Made by a program: the position numbers and the translations under genes. From an uncultured Collinsella sp. (GTDB lineage: Bacteria > Actinomycetota > Coriobacteriia > Coriobacteriales > Coriobacteriaceae): a DNA stretch of 64,000 nt. The stretch is from assembly GCA_958352845.1 (NCBI GenBank), contig CATWQC010000002.1:1-64000 (forward strand), in the 5' to 3' direction. Every line of letters starts with the position of its first letter. Positions within the stretch are counted from its first letter, which is position 1. Of the stretch, positions 26,069 to 33,821 are shown in pieces. A model generated the notes under the pieces. The model was not told the DNA's origin. It did not search any database and saw only the letters and a program-made list of their open reading frames with translations.

Positions 26069-26806
26069 CTAGGCAAGCGGATTCTTCTTTGCCACGCCAT
26101 TTGCACGAGGCAATGAGACGGATGCTGGATGACTCTTCTTAAGAACAATGAACTCCCTGTGACCCAAGCCTTCAGGCAAATCAATTGCGTCATTCAGAAG
26201 CAAAGTGAAGCCACAAATCTTAGCTGCTGACATGCCGGAAGCAAGCTCCTCATCCGAAGGATTGCCCTTGGTTATAACAAATAGCCCTCCATCCTTCAGA
26301 TACGGAGCCGCATACTCAACAAGAATCGGTAGAGGGGCCAGTGCGCGGGCGGTTACAACAGAGAACTGCTTCTTATGGCTTCGAGCATATTCTTCAAGAC
26401 GATCATGAACCGCATGAGCATGTTTCAATCCAAGAGCATGGACAAAGGAATTAACCGCATCAACCTTCTTGCCAACAGAGTCAATATAAGTAGCTTTACG
26501 ATGCGTGGTTATGGTTAATGGAATACCAGGGAAGCCCGCACCTGTTCCCATATCGAGCAAAGCTCCCTCAGGAGCCTTGTTGATATAGGGGAGCAAAACA
26601 AGTGAGTCGAGGATATGAAGTACTGCAGCATCTTCTACGTTAAGAATACGGGTGAGATTGGTTGTCTTATTTGTTTCTAGAACCAAATCCAAATGCTGAA
26701 TACATTTCCTCAGCTCAACATCAGTTACGCTCAAGGAATACTCTTTGCAATAGGAAGTTAGACGACTCAACATCTCGTCAGCCTGCTGATCAGTAAGTAC
26801 TAACAA
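26069..26806 (-). CDS. rsmG: 16S rRNA G527-N7 methyltransferase
   Basis: 245 residues if started at the TTG at 26806, six bases after AGGAG; another TTG at 26854 would add 16 residues but overlaps the jag terminator and has no ribosome-binding site. The SAM-binding motif LLDMGTGAGFPGIPL, followed by YIDSVGKKVDAVNSF and VTARALAPLP, is diagnostic of RsmG/GidB. It is classically next to parA near the origin, as here. A strong terminator just upstream implies its own promoter. Confidence 0.93.
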   Translation of the reverse strand: MLVLTDQQADEMLSRLTSYCKEYSLSVTDVELRKCIQHLDLVLETNKTTNLTRILNVEDAAVLHILDSLVLLPYINKAPEGALLDMGTGAGFPGIPLTITTHRKATYIDSVGKKVDAVNSFVHALGLKHAHAVHDRLEEYARSHKKQFSVVTARALAPLPILVEYAAPYLKDGGLFVITKGNPSDEELASGMSAAKICGFTLLLNDAIDLPEGLGHREFIVLKKSHPASVSLPRANGVAKKNPLA

Positions 26807-26852
26807 CGAAAGCTCCTTTCTGACAAAAATCAGTGTATCGAGAACTTTTGAC

Positions 26853-26885
26853 AAAAAAAGGGGACGTGGAAACCACGTCCCCTTA
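26853..26885 (-). terminator. Terminator after khpB/jag
   Basis: Reading leftward AAGGGGACGTGG pairs with CCACGTCCCCTT across TTT, followed by seven Ts. It closes the rpmH-rnpA-yidD-yidC-khpB transcript. Confidence 0.9.
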
Positions 26886-26902
26886 GCATAAGCTCGAGAA
26901 GA

Positions 26903-27472
26903 TTATCGAGCAACAATCACCACATGGCGATCAGGGTCAGAACCCTCAGAATGAGTATCGACGGCATCATTGCCACGAAGTGCAATGTGAACCAGTCGAC
27001 GCTCGTAGGCATTCATGGGCGGAAGCGAAACACTCTTATGAGTGCGGATGGCACGCTCGGCAGCAGACTGAGCCATGGAAGCAACCTTGTCCTGACGGCG
27101 ACTCTTGTATCCCTCTACGTCCACTACAACCGGATACCTAAAGCCAAGTTTGCGGCTCACCAGCAAAGAGAACATAACCTGAAGGGCATCAAGGGTGCGA
27201 CCATGACGGCCAATGAGAACAGCAAGGTCGGGAGCCGTTACATCCAAAATCAGCTCACCCTCGTCGCCCTCATACTCATCGATAGGAGAGTTGGCGGCAT
27301 CGAAGTGCGAAAGGATGGAACGCAGGATGGGAATCGCAACATCGGCAATGGTGTCGAGCTCCTCATCGGTCAGCTCTTCACCAGCCTTGTAGCGCTGTGC
27401 AATCTCGGGATAATCGCCCGCGACCTGCGGGGCAACCTCCTCAAGCATATCCTCGATGATCTCTTCAGACAT
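26903..27472 (-). CDS. khpB: RNA-binding protein KhpB (Jag), KH plus R3H domains
   Basis: 189 residues from ATG 27472 (GGAG six bases upstream). After an acidic N-terminal segment come the KH domain (about 70-125, with the GRHGRTLDALQ loop) and the R3H domain (about 130-185, SAAERAIRTHKSVSLPPMNAYERRLVHIAL). It binds RNA broadly and affects cell shape in Gram-positives. It follows yidC, the usual position. The Jag-N domain found in longer homologues is absent, so this is a short form. Confidence 0.92.
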   Translation of the reverse strand: MSEEIIEDMLEEVAPQVAGDYPEIAQRYKAGEELTDEELDTIADVAIPILRSILSHFDAANSPIDEYEGDEGELILDVTAPDLAVLIGRHGRTLDALQVMFSLLVSRKLGFRYPVVVDVEGYKSRRQDKVASMAQSAAERAIRTHKSVSLPPMNAYERRLVHIALRGNDAVDTHSEGSDPDRHVVIVAR

Positions 27473-27487
27473 AACGTACTCCAAAAG

Positions 27488-27499
27488 TTAGGTACCTAA
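27488..27499. other. 12-bp palindrome TTAGGTACCTAA between yidC and khpB
   Basis: The same palindrome as the core of 23981-23998, located in the 44-base gap between the yidC stop and the khpB start. Confidence 0.55.
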
Positions 27500-27516
27500 A
27501 TAAGATTGATATCCCA

Positions 27517-28287
27517 CTACTTCTTCTTGTGCGGGCGCGGCTTCTTCTCTCGACGAGTGACCTCAACCTGCAGCGGAGCGTTCTTAAGACGCTCCTCCTC
27601 ATCGGCCTTCGCCTTGTCGATGACCTTCTGCGTCACAAAAATCTGCTGGATAACCTGCCAAGCAGACGAGACGTCGTAGTACAGCAGAACACCAACGGGA
27701 AGGCTCCAGCCCATCCAAAGCATCATGACCGTCATGACAACGGCCATCATACGCATGCTCTGAGCCTGCTGGCCGGTCTGGTTGCGCGACATATAGAGCT
27801 GCGGAATCAGGGTCAGGACGGCGAACAGGATCAGGCAAACCAGCGCAGGCAGTGCAACCATAAAGCCATCGGCAAAGGAAGCGCTCGGCGTGGTGGTCAG
27901 GTCGGGCAGGATGTTGAAGAACGAGAACGTGCCGTCGTTAAAGTACTGCGGCAGGTTGCGCAGCAATGTAAACAGGGCGAACAGGATAGGCATCTGAATC
28001 AGCAGCGGCAGACAGCCAGCCATGGGGTTGAACTTGTTCTCGCTGTAGAACTTCTGCATCTCCTCGGCCTGACGCTGGGGATCGTCGGCATAGCGCTCCT
28101 GGATCTCGAGCATCTTGGGCTGCAGCACCTGCATGCGAGCCGTCGACTTGGTCGACTTGAGCATGAGCGGCGTCAGCAGCAGACGGATGATGACCACCAG
28201 GATGATGATGGACAGGCCCCAGTCGACCGCAAAGGTCTGGATGAGCTTGAGCAGCTCGAAAAGGATGTTAACGATCCAATCCCACAT
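27517..28287 (-). CDS. yidC: Membrane protein insertase YidC/Oxa1
   Basis: 256 residues from ATG 28287, with GGAGG upstream. A conserved Oxa1 core of about five TM helices includes GLSIIILVVIIRLLLTPL-type TM2 with its cytosolic Arg, QPKMLEIQERYADDP in the C1 loop and NPMAGCLPLLIQMPILFALF. The C-terminus is basic (RREKKPRPHKKK) for ribosome contact. The N-terminus has no lipobox. It inserts small membrane proteins alone or with SecYEG. It is in the rnpA-yidD-yidC operon. Confidence 0.95.
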   Translation of the reverse strand: MWDWIVNILFELLKLIQTFAVDWGLSIIILVVIIRLLLTPLMLKSTKSTARMQVLQPKMLEIQERYADDPQRQAEEMQKFYSENKFNPMAGCLPLLIQMPILFALFTLLRNLPQYFNDGTFSFFNILPDLTTTPSASFADGFMVALPALVCLILFAVLTLIPQLYMSRNQTGQQAQSMRMMAVVMTVMMLWMGWSLPVGVLLYYDVSSAWQVIQQIFVTQKVIDKAKADEEERLKNAPLQVEVTRREKKPRPHKKK

Positions 28288-28316
28288 GTAAGTTTTCCTC
28301 CGATAGCGAGTGCCCA

Positions 28317-28541
28317 CTAGGGCACAGGGTCATAACCGCCGACGTGCAGGGGATTGCAGCGAGCGATGCGCCTCACGGCAAGCCAGCAGCCTCTCAAAAC
28401 ACCGTGCTTCTCAATCGCCTGGACGGCGTATTGCGAGCACGTTGGGTAATAAATGCAGGCGTCAGGCAATAAGGGCGAAATAACCTGTTGATATATGCGA
28501 ATAGGAGCGATGGCAACACGTCGCAAAACGTGATTGCTCAT
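28317..28541 (-). CDS. yidD: Membrane protein insertion efficiency factor YidD
   Basis: 74 residues, with the family cysteine/tyrosine motif IYYPTCSQYAVQAIEKHG and CNPLHVGGYDPVP. It overlaps the rnpA end by four bases and precedes yidC, which it assists. Ends close to the membrane face with an amphipathic N-terminus. Confidence 0.93.
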   Translation of the reverse strand: MSNHVLRRVAIAPIRIYQQVISPLLPDACIYYPTCSQYAVQAIEKHGVLRGCWLAVRRIARCNPLHVGGYDPVP

Positions 28542-28876
28542 CGCTCCTCCCCGGCAACGCCGGCGCGCTTCATAAGCGAACGCAACGCCTTGTCCATCTC
28601 CTGCGGCGAGGAAACCCTCGTCTTGGGAGTTGCAAACAAGATGATGTCATAACCCGCAACGGGAAATCCGCAGCTGCGGGCGGCCTCGCGCATCACACGC
28701 TTAGATCGGTTGCGCACGACGGCACAACCGAGTCGCTTAGCACCAACGAAGGCGACCCTTCCGGAGTCGCCTTCGCCAACCGATTCACATATGGTCATTC
28801 GAATCAGAGGGTGATTGAAACGACGCCCCTGACTGAACACATGCTCGAAATCTTGCCGAGACTTAATAGTCTTCAT
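28538..28876 (-). CDS. rnpA: Ribonuclease P protein component
   Basis: 112 residues, basic, with the RNR-type signature VVRNRSKRVMREAAR that binds the RNase P RNA for 5' maturation of tRNAs. It lies between rpmH and yidD in the conserved origin-proximal order. Confidence 0.94.
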   Translation of the reverse strand: MKTIKSRQDFEHVFSQGRRFNHPLIRMTICESVGEGDSGRVAFVGAKRLGCAVVRNRSKRVMREAARSCGFPVAGYDIILFATPKTRVSSPQEMDKALRSLMKRAGVAGEER

Positions 28877-28896
28877 GCGAGATGTGTGTATCGCTG

Positions 28897-29031
28897 CTAG
28901 ACAGTGAGACGCTTGCGGTCCTTGGCACGACGACGGGCGAGCACGGCACGACCACCCTTAGTGGCCATACGGGCACGGAAGCCATGGGTCTTGGCACGCT
29001 TACGCTTATTAGGCTGATACGTACGCTTCAT
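28897..29031 (-). CDS. rpmH: 50S ribosomal protein L34
   Basis: 44 residues from ATG 29031, preceded by GGAGGA. The sequence MKRTYQPNKRKRAKTHGFR is the universal L34 start. First gene of the leftward operon with rnpA, yidD, yidC and khpB, transcribed away from the origin region. Confidence 0.97.
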   Translation of the reverse strand: MKRTYQPNKRKRAKTHGFRARMATKGGRAVLARRRAKDRKRLTV

Positions 29032-29230
29032 CTTAAGTTCCTCCTGCTGCATTTCGAGTGTCCGCGGGGACGCGGACGCAGATATAGACACGTGAGCTTG
29101 AAGATTGTAGGGAAATCAATGTTCAAATGTCAAGAAATCAAAGGTAAAAGGTTGCGCAGTTCACACGGTTCCCCCATAAGCACAACCGAAATTTGCGCCT
29201 CATGGCAACCTTTCACGATATTTCATCGAG

Positions 29231-29345
29231 TTTTCAACAGGTCATGTTGGCAATGTTGAGAACTTTTCGCCCGTTTTCCAAAGTTTTCAACAAGTTTTGA
29301 AAAGTTGTCGAAAGATGAGAAACGTTGCACGGTGAGCTACTATTT
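29231..29345. other. Candidate upstream half of oriC (variant DnaA boxes)
   Basis: In the 345-base rpmH to GHKL-gene gap there are TTTTCAACA at 29231-29239 and 29284-29292, TTCTCAACA (inverted) at 29254-29262, and looser relatives such as TTTTCCAAA at 29274-29282. All share the TTNTCAACA-like pattern, one or two changes from TTATCCACA. The sequence is A+T richer than the coding flanks. Confidence 0.55.
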
Positions 29346-29376
29346 GTTCGAAACCTTTTGAAAGATTGCGAGCGGC

Positions 29377-30729
29377 ATGTCTGACGACTTTTACACCATG
29401 GTCGATTCCGGAGACCCGGCACCCGACAACGAGCACATCACCGGCGTGCGCGAAGAGCGTGCGGAAGGCGAGCAGACGACCACGCAGGCGCCAAAAGCCA
29501 TGTACGCCGCGCGCATCGCCGTCTATGACGACATGCTGTCGACACCGCGGGTGATCGTCATTGATCCGCAAGATGTCCGCACGTATTTGGAAGAGACGAC
29601 CAACACCGTCTACCAGTGCATGAAAGAACAAGGTGGCCATATCTCGCTCATGGTCATCCGCGAGATTGTCGAAAACTTTATCCACGCACACTTTGCCGAG
29701 CCCATCATCTCGATTCTGGACGGCGGAGACACCATCCGCTTTGCTGACCAAGGACCCGGCATCGACGACAAGGAACGTGCTTTCGACTTTGGCGTTACCA
29801 GCGCAAATAGCAAGATGAAGCGCTATATCCGTGGAACCGGAGCAGGGTTTCCCATGGTGCAGGAGTATTTGGAAAACGCCGGCGGTGCCGTATCCATCGA
29901 GGACAACATGGGCAACGGCACCGTGGTTACGGTAAGCCTGAACCCTAAACGCGTGCAGGAAATCGAGCGTGCCGGCGGACGCGGCGCTGCCGTGCGGCCC
30001 GAGACGGAGCAGCCCACATATCCCCTGCCGGGAGCTTTTGCGCAGCAGCCCATGGCAGCGCAGCAGATGCAGCCCACCGTGGGACAGATGCAGCAGCCCG
30101 GAATGCCTCCTACACAAGAACCCCAAGCGGCATCGATGTCGATGCCGCCAAGCATGCCAGAGGCCATGTCGCTGGCGGATCAGGATACAGCAGCAATGCA
30201 GCAGGCGACAGGGGCACCGGGTGGCCAGCAGATGGGCTATCAGCCGTACCAACAGGGATATCCATATCAGCAGATGCCGCCACTGGGGTACGGCCAACCG
30301 TTCCCGCAGCAGTACCAGCAGGGATATCAGCAGCCGTACCAGCAGATGCCGCAGCAGCAGTACAACCCCTGGGCCCAGCAGATGCCTCCGCAGTCTTACC
30401 AACAGTGGCCTCAAAGTTTTCAACAGCAAATGCCGCCGATGCAGAGTTCTCAACAACCAGCAGCTCAAATGATGTATCCTAATGCAGCAAATCAGTATGC
30501 GCAGCCACAACCGGACGTGTTCGTAAGCGATCGCGGCAACGCCGCGCTGGGCTATCTGGCGCAAAATCAAGCGTGCGGTGCAACCGATCTGGCGAGGGCG
30601 TTTGGAAACTCGGCCCCCACTTGGTCACGCACGCTCAATGACTTGGCGCAGGCCGGCTTGGTCATCAAGCATGGCCAGAAATACCATCTGACCGAACTCG
30701 GCGCCGCTCGCGTGCGAGCTCAGAGCTAA
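29377..30729 (+). CDS. GHKL-ATPase protein with Gln/Pro-rich linker and C-terminal winged helix, directly upstream of dnaA
   Basis: 450 residues. Residues about 55-190 form a HATPase-like fold with N box REIVENFIHAHF (95-106), G1 DQGPGID (124-130) and G2 RGTGAGFPMV (152-161), but no HisKA or receiver. Residues about 205-385 are extremely rich in Gln, Pro, Met and Tyr with repeated QQ/YQQ units. Residues about 388-450 look like a winged helix (LGYLAQNQACGATDLARAFGN, then LNDLAQAGLVIKHGQKYHLTE). It lies 15 bases upstream of dnaA and is probably co-transcribed. The closest general relatives are anti-sigma kinases and Hsp90/MutL-type ATPases. Function unknown; position suggests a role in controlling dnaA or replication. 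Confidence 0.8.
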   Translation: MSDDFYTMVDSGDPAPDNEHITGVREERAEGEQTTTQAPKAMYAARIAVYDDMLSTPRVIVIDPQDVRTYLEETTNTVYQCMKEQGGHISLMVIREIVENFIHAHFAEPIISILDGGDTIRFADQGPGIDDKERAFDFGVTSANSKMKRYIRGTGAGFPMVQEYLENAGGAVSIEDNMGNGTVVTVSLNPKRVQEIERAGGRGAAVRPETEQPTYPLPGAFAQQPMAAQQMQPTVGQMQQPGMPPTQEPQAASMSMPPSMPEAMSLADQDTAAMQQATGAPGGQQMGYQPYQQGYPYQQMPPLGYGQPFPQQYQQGYQQPYQQMPQQQYNPWAQQMPPQSYQQWPQSFQQQMPPMQSSQQPAAQMMYPNAANQYAQPQPDVFVSDRGNAALGYLAQNQACGATDLARAFGNSAPTWSRTLNDLAQAGLVIKHGQKYHLTELGAARVRAQS

Positions 30730-30744
30730 AGAACGGGAGAGACA

Positions 30745-32469
30745 GTGGACGAGGAAGCAAGCATCATCCTGGGGGATGCCATCGCCTTTTGCCAGCGCGA
30801 CGGCCAAGATGCACGCCTCATCAACATGCTGGGGCAATCGCGCGCCATAAGCCTGACCGAAGATACGCTCACGATCGAGGCCCCCTCGCGCTTTGCCATC
30901 GCGCAGCTCAAAAAGCATCAGCCGACTATTGAGGCCTATCTGGAAGAAATCGCCTTTGCACCGATTGTGCTCGACATCGTGGCACCGCAAGGCGCCGCGA
31001 CGGAATCCGCTGCCACGACGGCGCCCGCCACGGCTCCCGCCGCTTCCCCGGCGGTGCCGGCCTCCGCAGGCGACGTACCGACGATCGAGCACCAGCACAG
31101 CGATGTTTCCCGTGAAACCATGGCACCGTTGCCGACCGCGGCGGCGACGTCAACGAACGTACCCGTCACGCACATGCCCATCGCTCACGACGCAGCGGCG
31201 GGCGCGGATTCGGGCATTGCAATCAAAAACACGCTCTCGGCCGATGATTTTCGTCGCATGATGAACCAGATGAAGGGCGGAGCGCCGACTAAACCCACGC
31301 AAGTTGCGACCCCCGCTTCACCCATGCCAGCACCGACCGTGCCGGCCGAGCAGAATACGGATGGAGCCCCGCTCGCCGCGAACTCAAAATTTACCTTTGA
31401 GAACTTTGTCTACGGCCCCGAGAACAGCCATGCCTATCGCTCGGCACTCAAGTTTGCCGCCCTCGCGGACGAGCGCGGCACGTGCACATCACTGTTCATC
31501 TACGGCAAATCGGGCCTGGGCAAGACGCACCTGCTGCTTGCCATCAAAAACGAGCTCGCCGAGAAGTCGCCCGAGATCAAGGTCAAGTATGCCAACTCCC
31601 AGGCATATCTGGACGACCTGATGACCGAGTTCGACCGTCAAAAGAAGAGCAACGCTCCCATCATGCAGGCGTACCACGGCGTGGACGTGCTCATCATCGA
31701 TGACATCCAAAACATCATCGGCAAGCGCGCGAGCGTGGACTACTTTTTCCAGCTCATGGACGAGTTCATCCGCAACAACAAGAAGGTCGTCATCGCGGCA
31801 GACCGTGCCCCCAAGGACCTGAGCATGGACGAGCGTCTGACCAGCCGCTTCAACGCCGGCATGCTCTGCCTGGTCGCAGAGCCCAGCTACGAGATGAAAT
31901 ACAAGATCTTGCAGCGCTATTACGAGAACACCATCGTCGCCGCTCCCGAGGCAGGCGACGACTCGCTGCTGGCGGCCTATGGGGGCGACGGCGGACACCT
32001 GACCGACGAGCACTTTAAACACATGGCCGAGGTCTCGGGCACCAACATCCGCGAACTCGAGAGCTTTTGCGAGCGCTGCGCCGGCGAGGCGGGCGACCGC
32101 GAGCGCGAGGGCGGGGAGCTCACCTTTGACGATATCGACGCCATCGCCAGCCAGTACTTCGACACATCGGCCAAAAAGATCAACGTCCAGACGGTTCAGT
32201 CCGTCATCGAAGAGCAGTACGGCGTGACGCACGAGGAGCTCATCGGCCCGCGTCGCAACGCCAATATCGCCAAAGCACGCCATATCGCTATCTACCTGGC
32301 CATCGAGATGTGCGAGATGACGACCACGGCGGTGGGCGCCGAATTTGGCAACCGCAACCACTCGACCGTCAGCACGAGCTACAAAAAGGTCCAGAAGATG
32401 ATCCAGGAAGACCGTACCGTCACCGAAGACCTCAAATCGCTGCGCGATAAAATTACACTGCGCTCGTAG
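30745..32469 (+). CDS. dnaA: Chromosomal replication initiator DnaA
   Basis: 574 residues from GTG with GGGAG five bases upstream. Domain I is about 1-80; domain II is a very long (about 130 residues) Ala/Pro-rich linker; the AAA+ domain has Walker A GKSGLGKT (254-261) and Walker B VLIIDDIQ; domain IV ends with GAEFGNRNHSTVSTSYKKV, which reads DnaA boxes. Total length is well above the usual 440-470 residues because of the linker. It forms the initiation complex at oriC. A parS-like sequence lies inside the linker coding region at 31104-31119. Confidence 0.97.
   Translation: MDEEASIILGDAIAFCQRDGQDARLINMLGQSRAISLTEDTLTIEAPSRFAIAQLKKHQPTIEAYLEEIAFAPIVLDIVAPQGAATESAATTAPATAPAASPAVPASAGDVPTIEHQHSDVSRETMAPLPTAAATSTNVPVTHMPIAHDAAAGADSGIAIKNTLSADDFRRMMNQMKGGAPTKPTQVATPASPMPAPTVPAEQNTDGAPLAANSKFTFENFVYGPENSHAYRSALKFAALADERGTCTSLFIYGKSGLGKTHLLLAIKNELAEKSPEIKVKYANSQAYLDDLMTEFDRQKKSNAPIMQAYHGVDVLIIDDIQNIIGKRASVDYFFQLMDEFIRNNKKVVIAADRAPKDLSMDERLTSRFNAGMLCLVAEPSYEMKYKILQRYYENTIVAAPEAGDDSLLAAYGGDGGHLTDEHFKHMAEVSGTNIRELESFCERCAGEAGDREREGGELTFDDIDAIASQYFDTSAKKINVQTVQSVIEEQYGVTHEELIGPRRNANIAKARHIAIYLAIEMCEMTTTAVGAEFGNRNHSTVSTSYKKVQKMIQEDRTVTEDLKSLRDKITLRS
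31104..31119. other. parS-like sequence inside dnaA
   Basis: TGTTTCCCGTGAAACC matches the parS consensus at 14 of 16 positions and encodes part of DVSRET in the linker of DnaA. Could be a weak ParB site or a chance match. Confidence 0.35.
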
Positions 32470-32484
32470 GGAAATAGAGACACC

Positions 32485-32700
32485 TGTTGAAAACTTGTCG
32501 AAACCATGGGCATAAGGTGTCTAAAACCCAACCCGCGGTGGTGAAAAGTTTTGCGCAGGTTTTGAACGTGGAAAACCACCCCCGTTGCACACAGGTTGCT
32601 GTCGATTCTCTTTCTGGGTCTGACCTGCGTCTTTGGGAGTAATCAACAGTTTCGTCAGTGCTATTACTATTATTAAGATATTTATATCTAAAGAAAGGTA
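32485..32700. other. Candidate oriC core between dnaA and dnaN (DnaA boxes, DnaA-trio, AT-rich unwinding element)
   Basis: TTTTCAACA (inverted) at 32485-32493, TTTTCCACG (inverted) at 32567-32575 and TAATCAACA at 32640-32648 are candidate DnaA boxes. Twelve bases on, CTATTACTATTATTA at 32661-32675 reads on the other strand as repeated 3'-GAT/AAT-5' triplets, the DnaA-trio pattern, followed by A+T-rich AGATATTTATATCT. This order (box, GC-richer spacer, trios, unwinding region) matches the basal unwinding system described for Bacillus subtilis. Confidence 0.65.
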
Positions 32701-32708
32701 TTAAAAAG

Positions 32709-33812
32709 ATGAAGTTCACCGTCAGCCAGAGCTCGCTTACACAAGCCATCGGCGTCGTTATGAAGGGTGTCGCTTCGGCGTCCACCCTTCCCATCCTGTC
32801 GGGCGTGCTCGTCAAGGCGCAAGACGGCATCTTGGAATTCCAGACCTCTAACTACACCATCTCGATCCGTCATCGCATCGCGGCGCATGTCGAAGAAGAG
32901 GGTGAGATGGTTATCCCCTGTAAGATGCTCTCCAATATCACCAAGACCCTCCCCGATGCCCCGGTCACCTTTGAGCTGTCCGAGCGCCAGGTGCTGATTG
33001 GTTGCGAGAAGAGCTCTTTCCGCCTGAACACGCTCGATGTCAATGACTTCCCCGAGTTTCCGGCCTATGCCATCGAGAGTGCCGTGGAGCTGCCGACCGA
33101 TATCTTGTCCGAAATGGTCGGCCGCGTGTGGCGCGTCACCTCGACCGACAAGGCCCGCCCCATTCTGGGTGGCGTGCACATGAAGGTCGAGAACAACACC
33201 GTGCGCCTGGTGGCGACCGATTCCTTCCGCTTGGCCGTGTGCGATACGCAGGTCGAGACCTCGACTCTCGAGGGCTCCTTTGAACTCAACGTTCCGGCCG
33301 ACGCCTTTAACGACGCGCTGAACATCATGGCCAGCCAGGCGACCATCATGATCGGGGCTACCGACACCCAGGTCGTCTTTGAGGCCGGCAACACCACCTA
33401 CGTGTCGCGCCGTATCGAGGGCATGTACCCCAACTACAAGCAGCTCATCCCCGATTCGTGCGTGACGAGCGTCAAGATCGACGTCGCCGCCTTTAACGCC
33501 GCCCTCAAGCGCGTGGCCGTTATCGCGAGCGCCAACCCCGCCGTCAAGTTCGAGATCGATGTCGAGAACGGGCAGATGGGCCTGTCCTCCATTTCCAATG
33601 ACCAGGACCTTGCGCAGGAGACGATCGATGTCGAGGCCGAGGGCGAGTCGGGCACCATCGCCTTCAACTACCACTACATCTTTGGCTGCCTCAATGCCCT
33701 GTCCAAGGAGAAGGAGATCACGCTGGAGCTCAAGAGCTACTCGCAGGCGGGCATCTTCAAGTCCTACGACAAGATCAACTACCTGTACCTGGTTATGCCG
33801 GTCCGCATCTAG
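32709..33812 (+). CDS. dnaN: DNA polymerase III sliding clamp beta subunit
   Basis: 367 residues from ATG 32709; AAAGG lies about ten bases upstream. Start MKFTVSQSSLTQAIGVV, then VNDFPEFPA, GSFELNVPADAF and the C-terminal YLYLVMPVRI match the three-domain beta clamp. It tethers the polymerase and recruits many partners. Followed by recF after nine bases. Confidence 0.96.
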   Translation: MKFTVSQSSLTQAIGVVMKGVASASTLPILSGVLVKAQDGILEFQTSNYTISIRHRIAAHVEEEGEMVIPCKMLSNITKTLPDAPVTFELSERQVLIGCEKSSFRLNTLDVNDFPEFPAYAIESAVELPTDILSEMVGRVWRVTSTDKARPILGGVHMKVENNTVRLVATDSFRLAVCDTQVETSTLEGSFELNVPADAFNDALNIMASQATIMIGATDTQVVFEAGNTTYVSRRIEGMYPNYKQLIPDSCVTSVKIDVAAFNAALKRVAVIASANPAVKFEIDVENGQMGLSSISNDQDLAQETIDVEAEGESGTIAFNYHYIFGCLNALSKEKEITLELKSYSQAGIFKSYDKINYLYLVMPVRI

Positions 33813-33821
33813 CGCTGCGCC

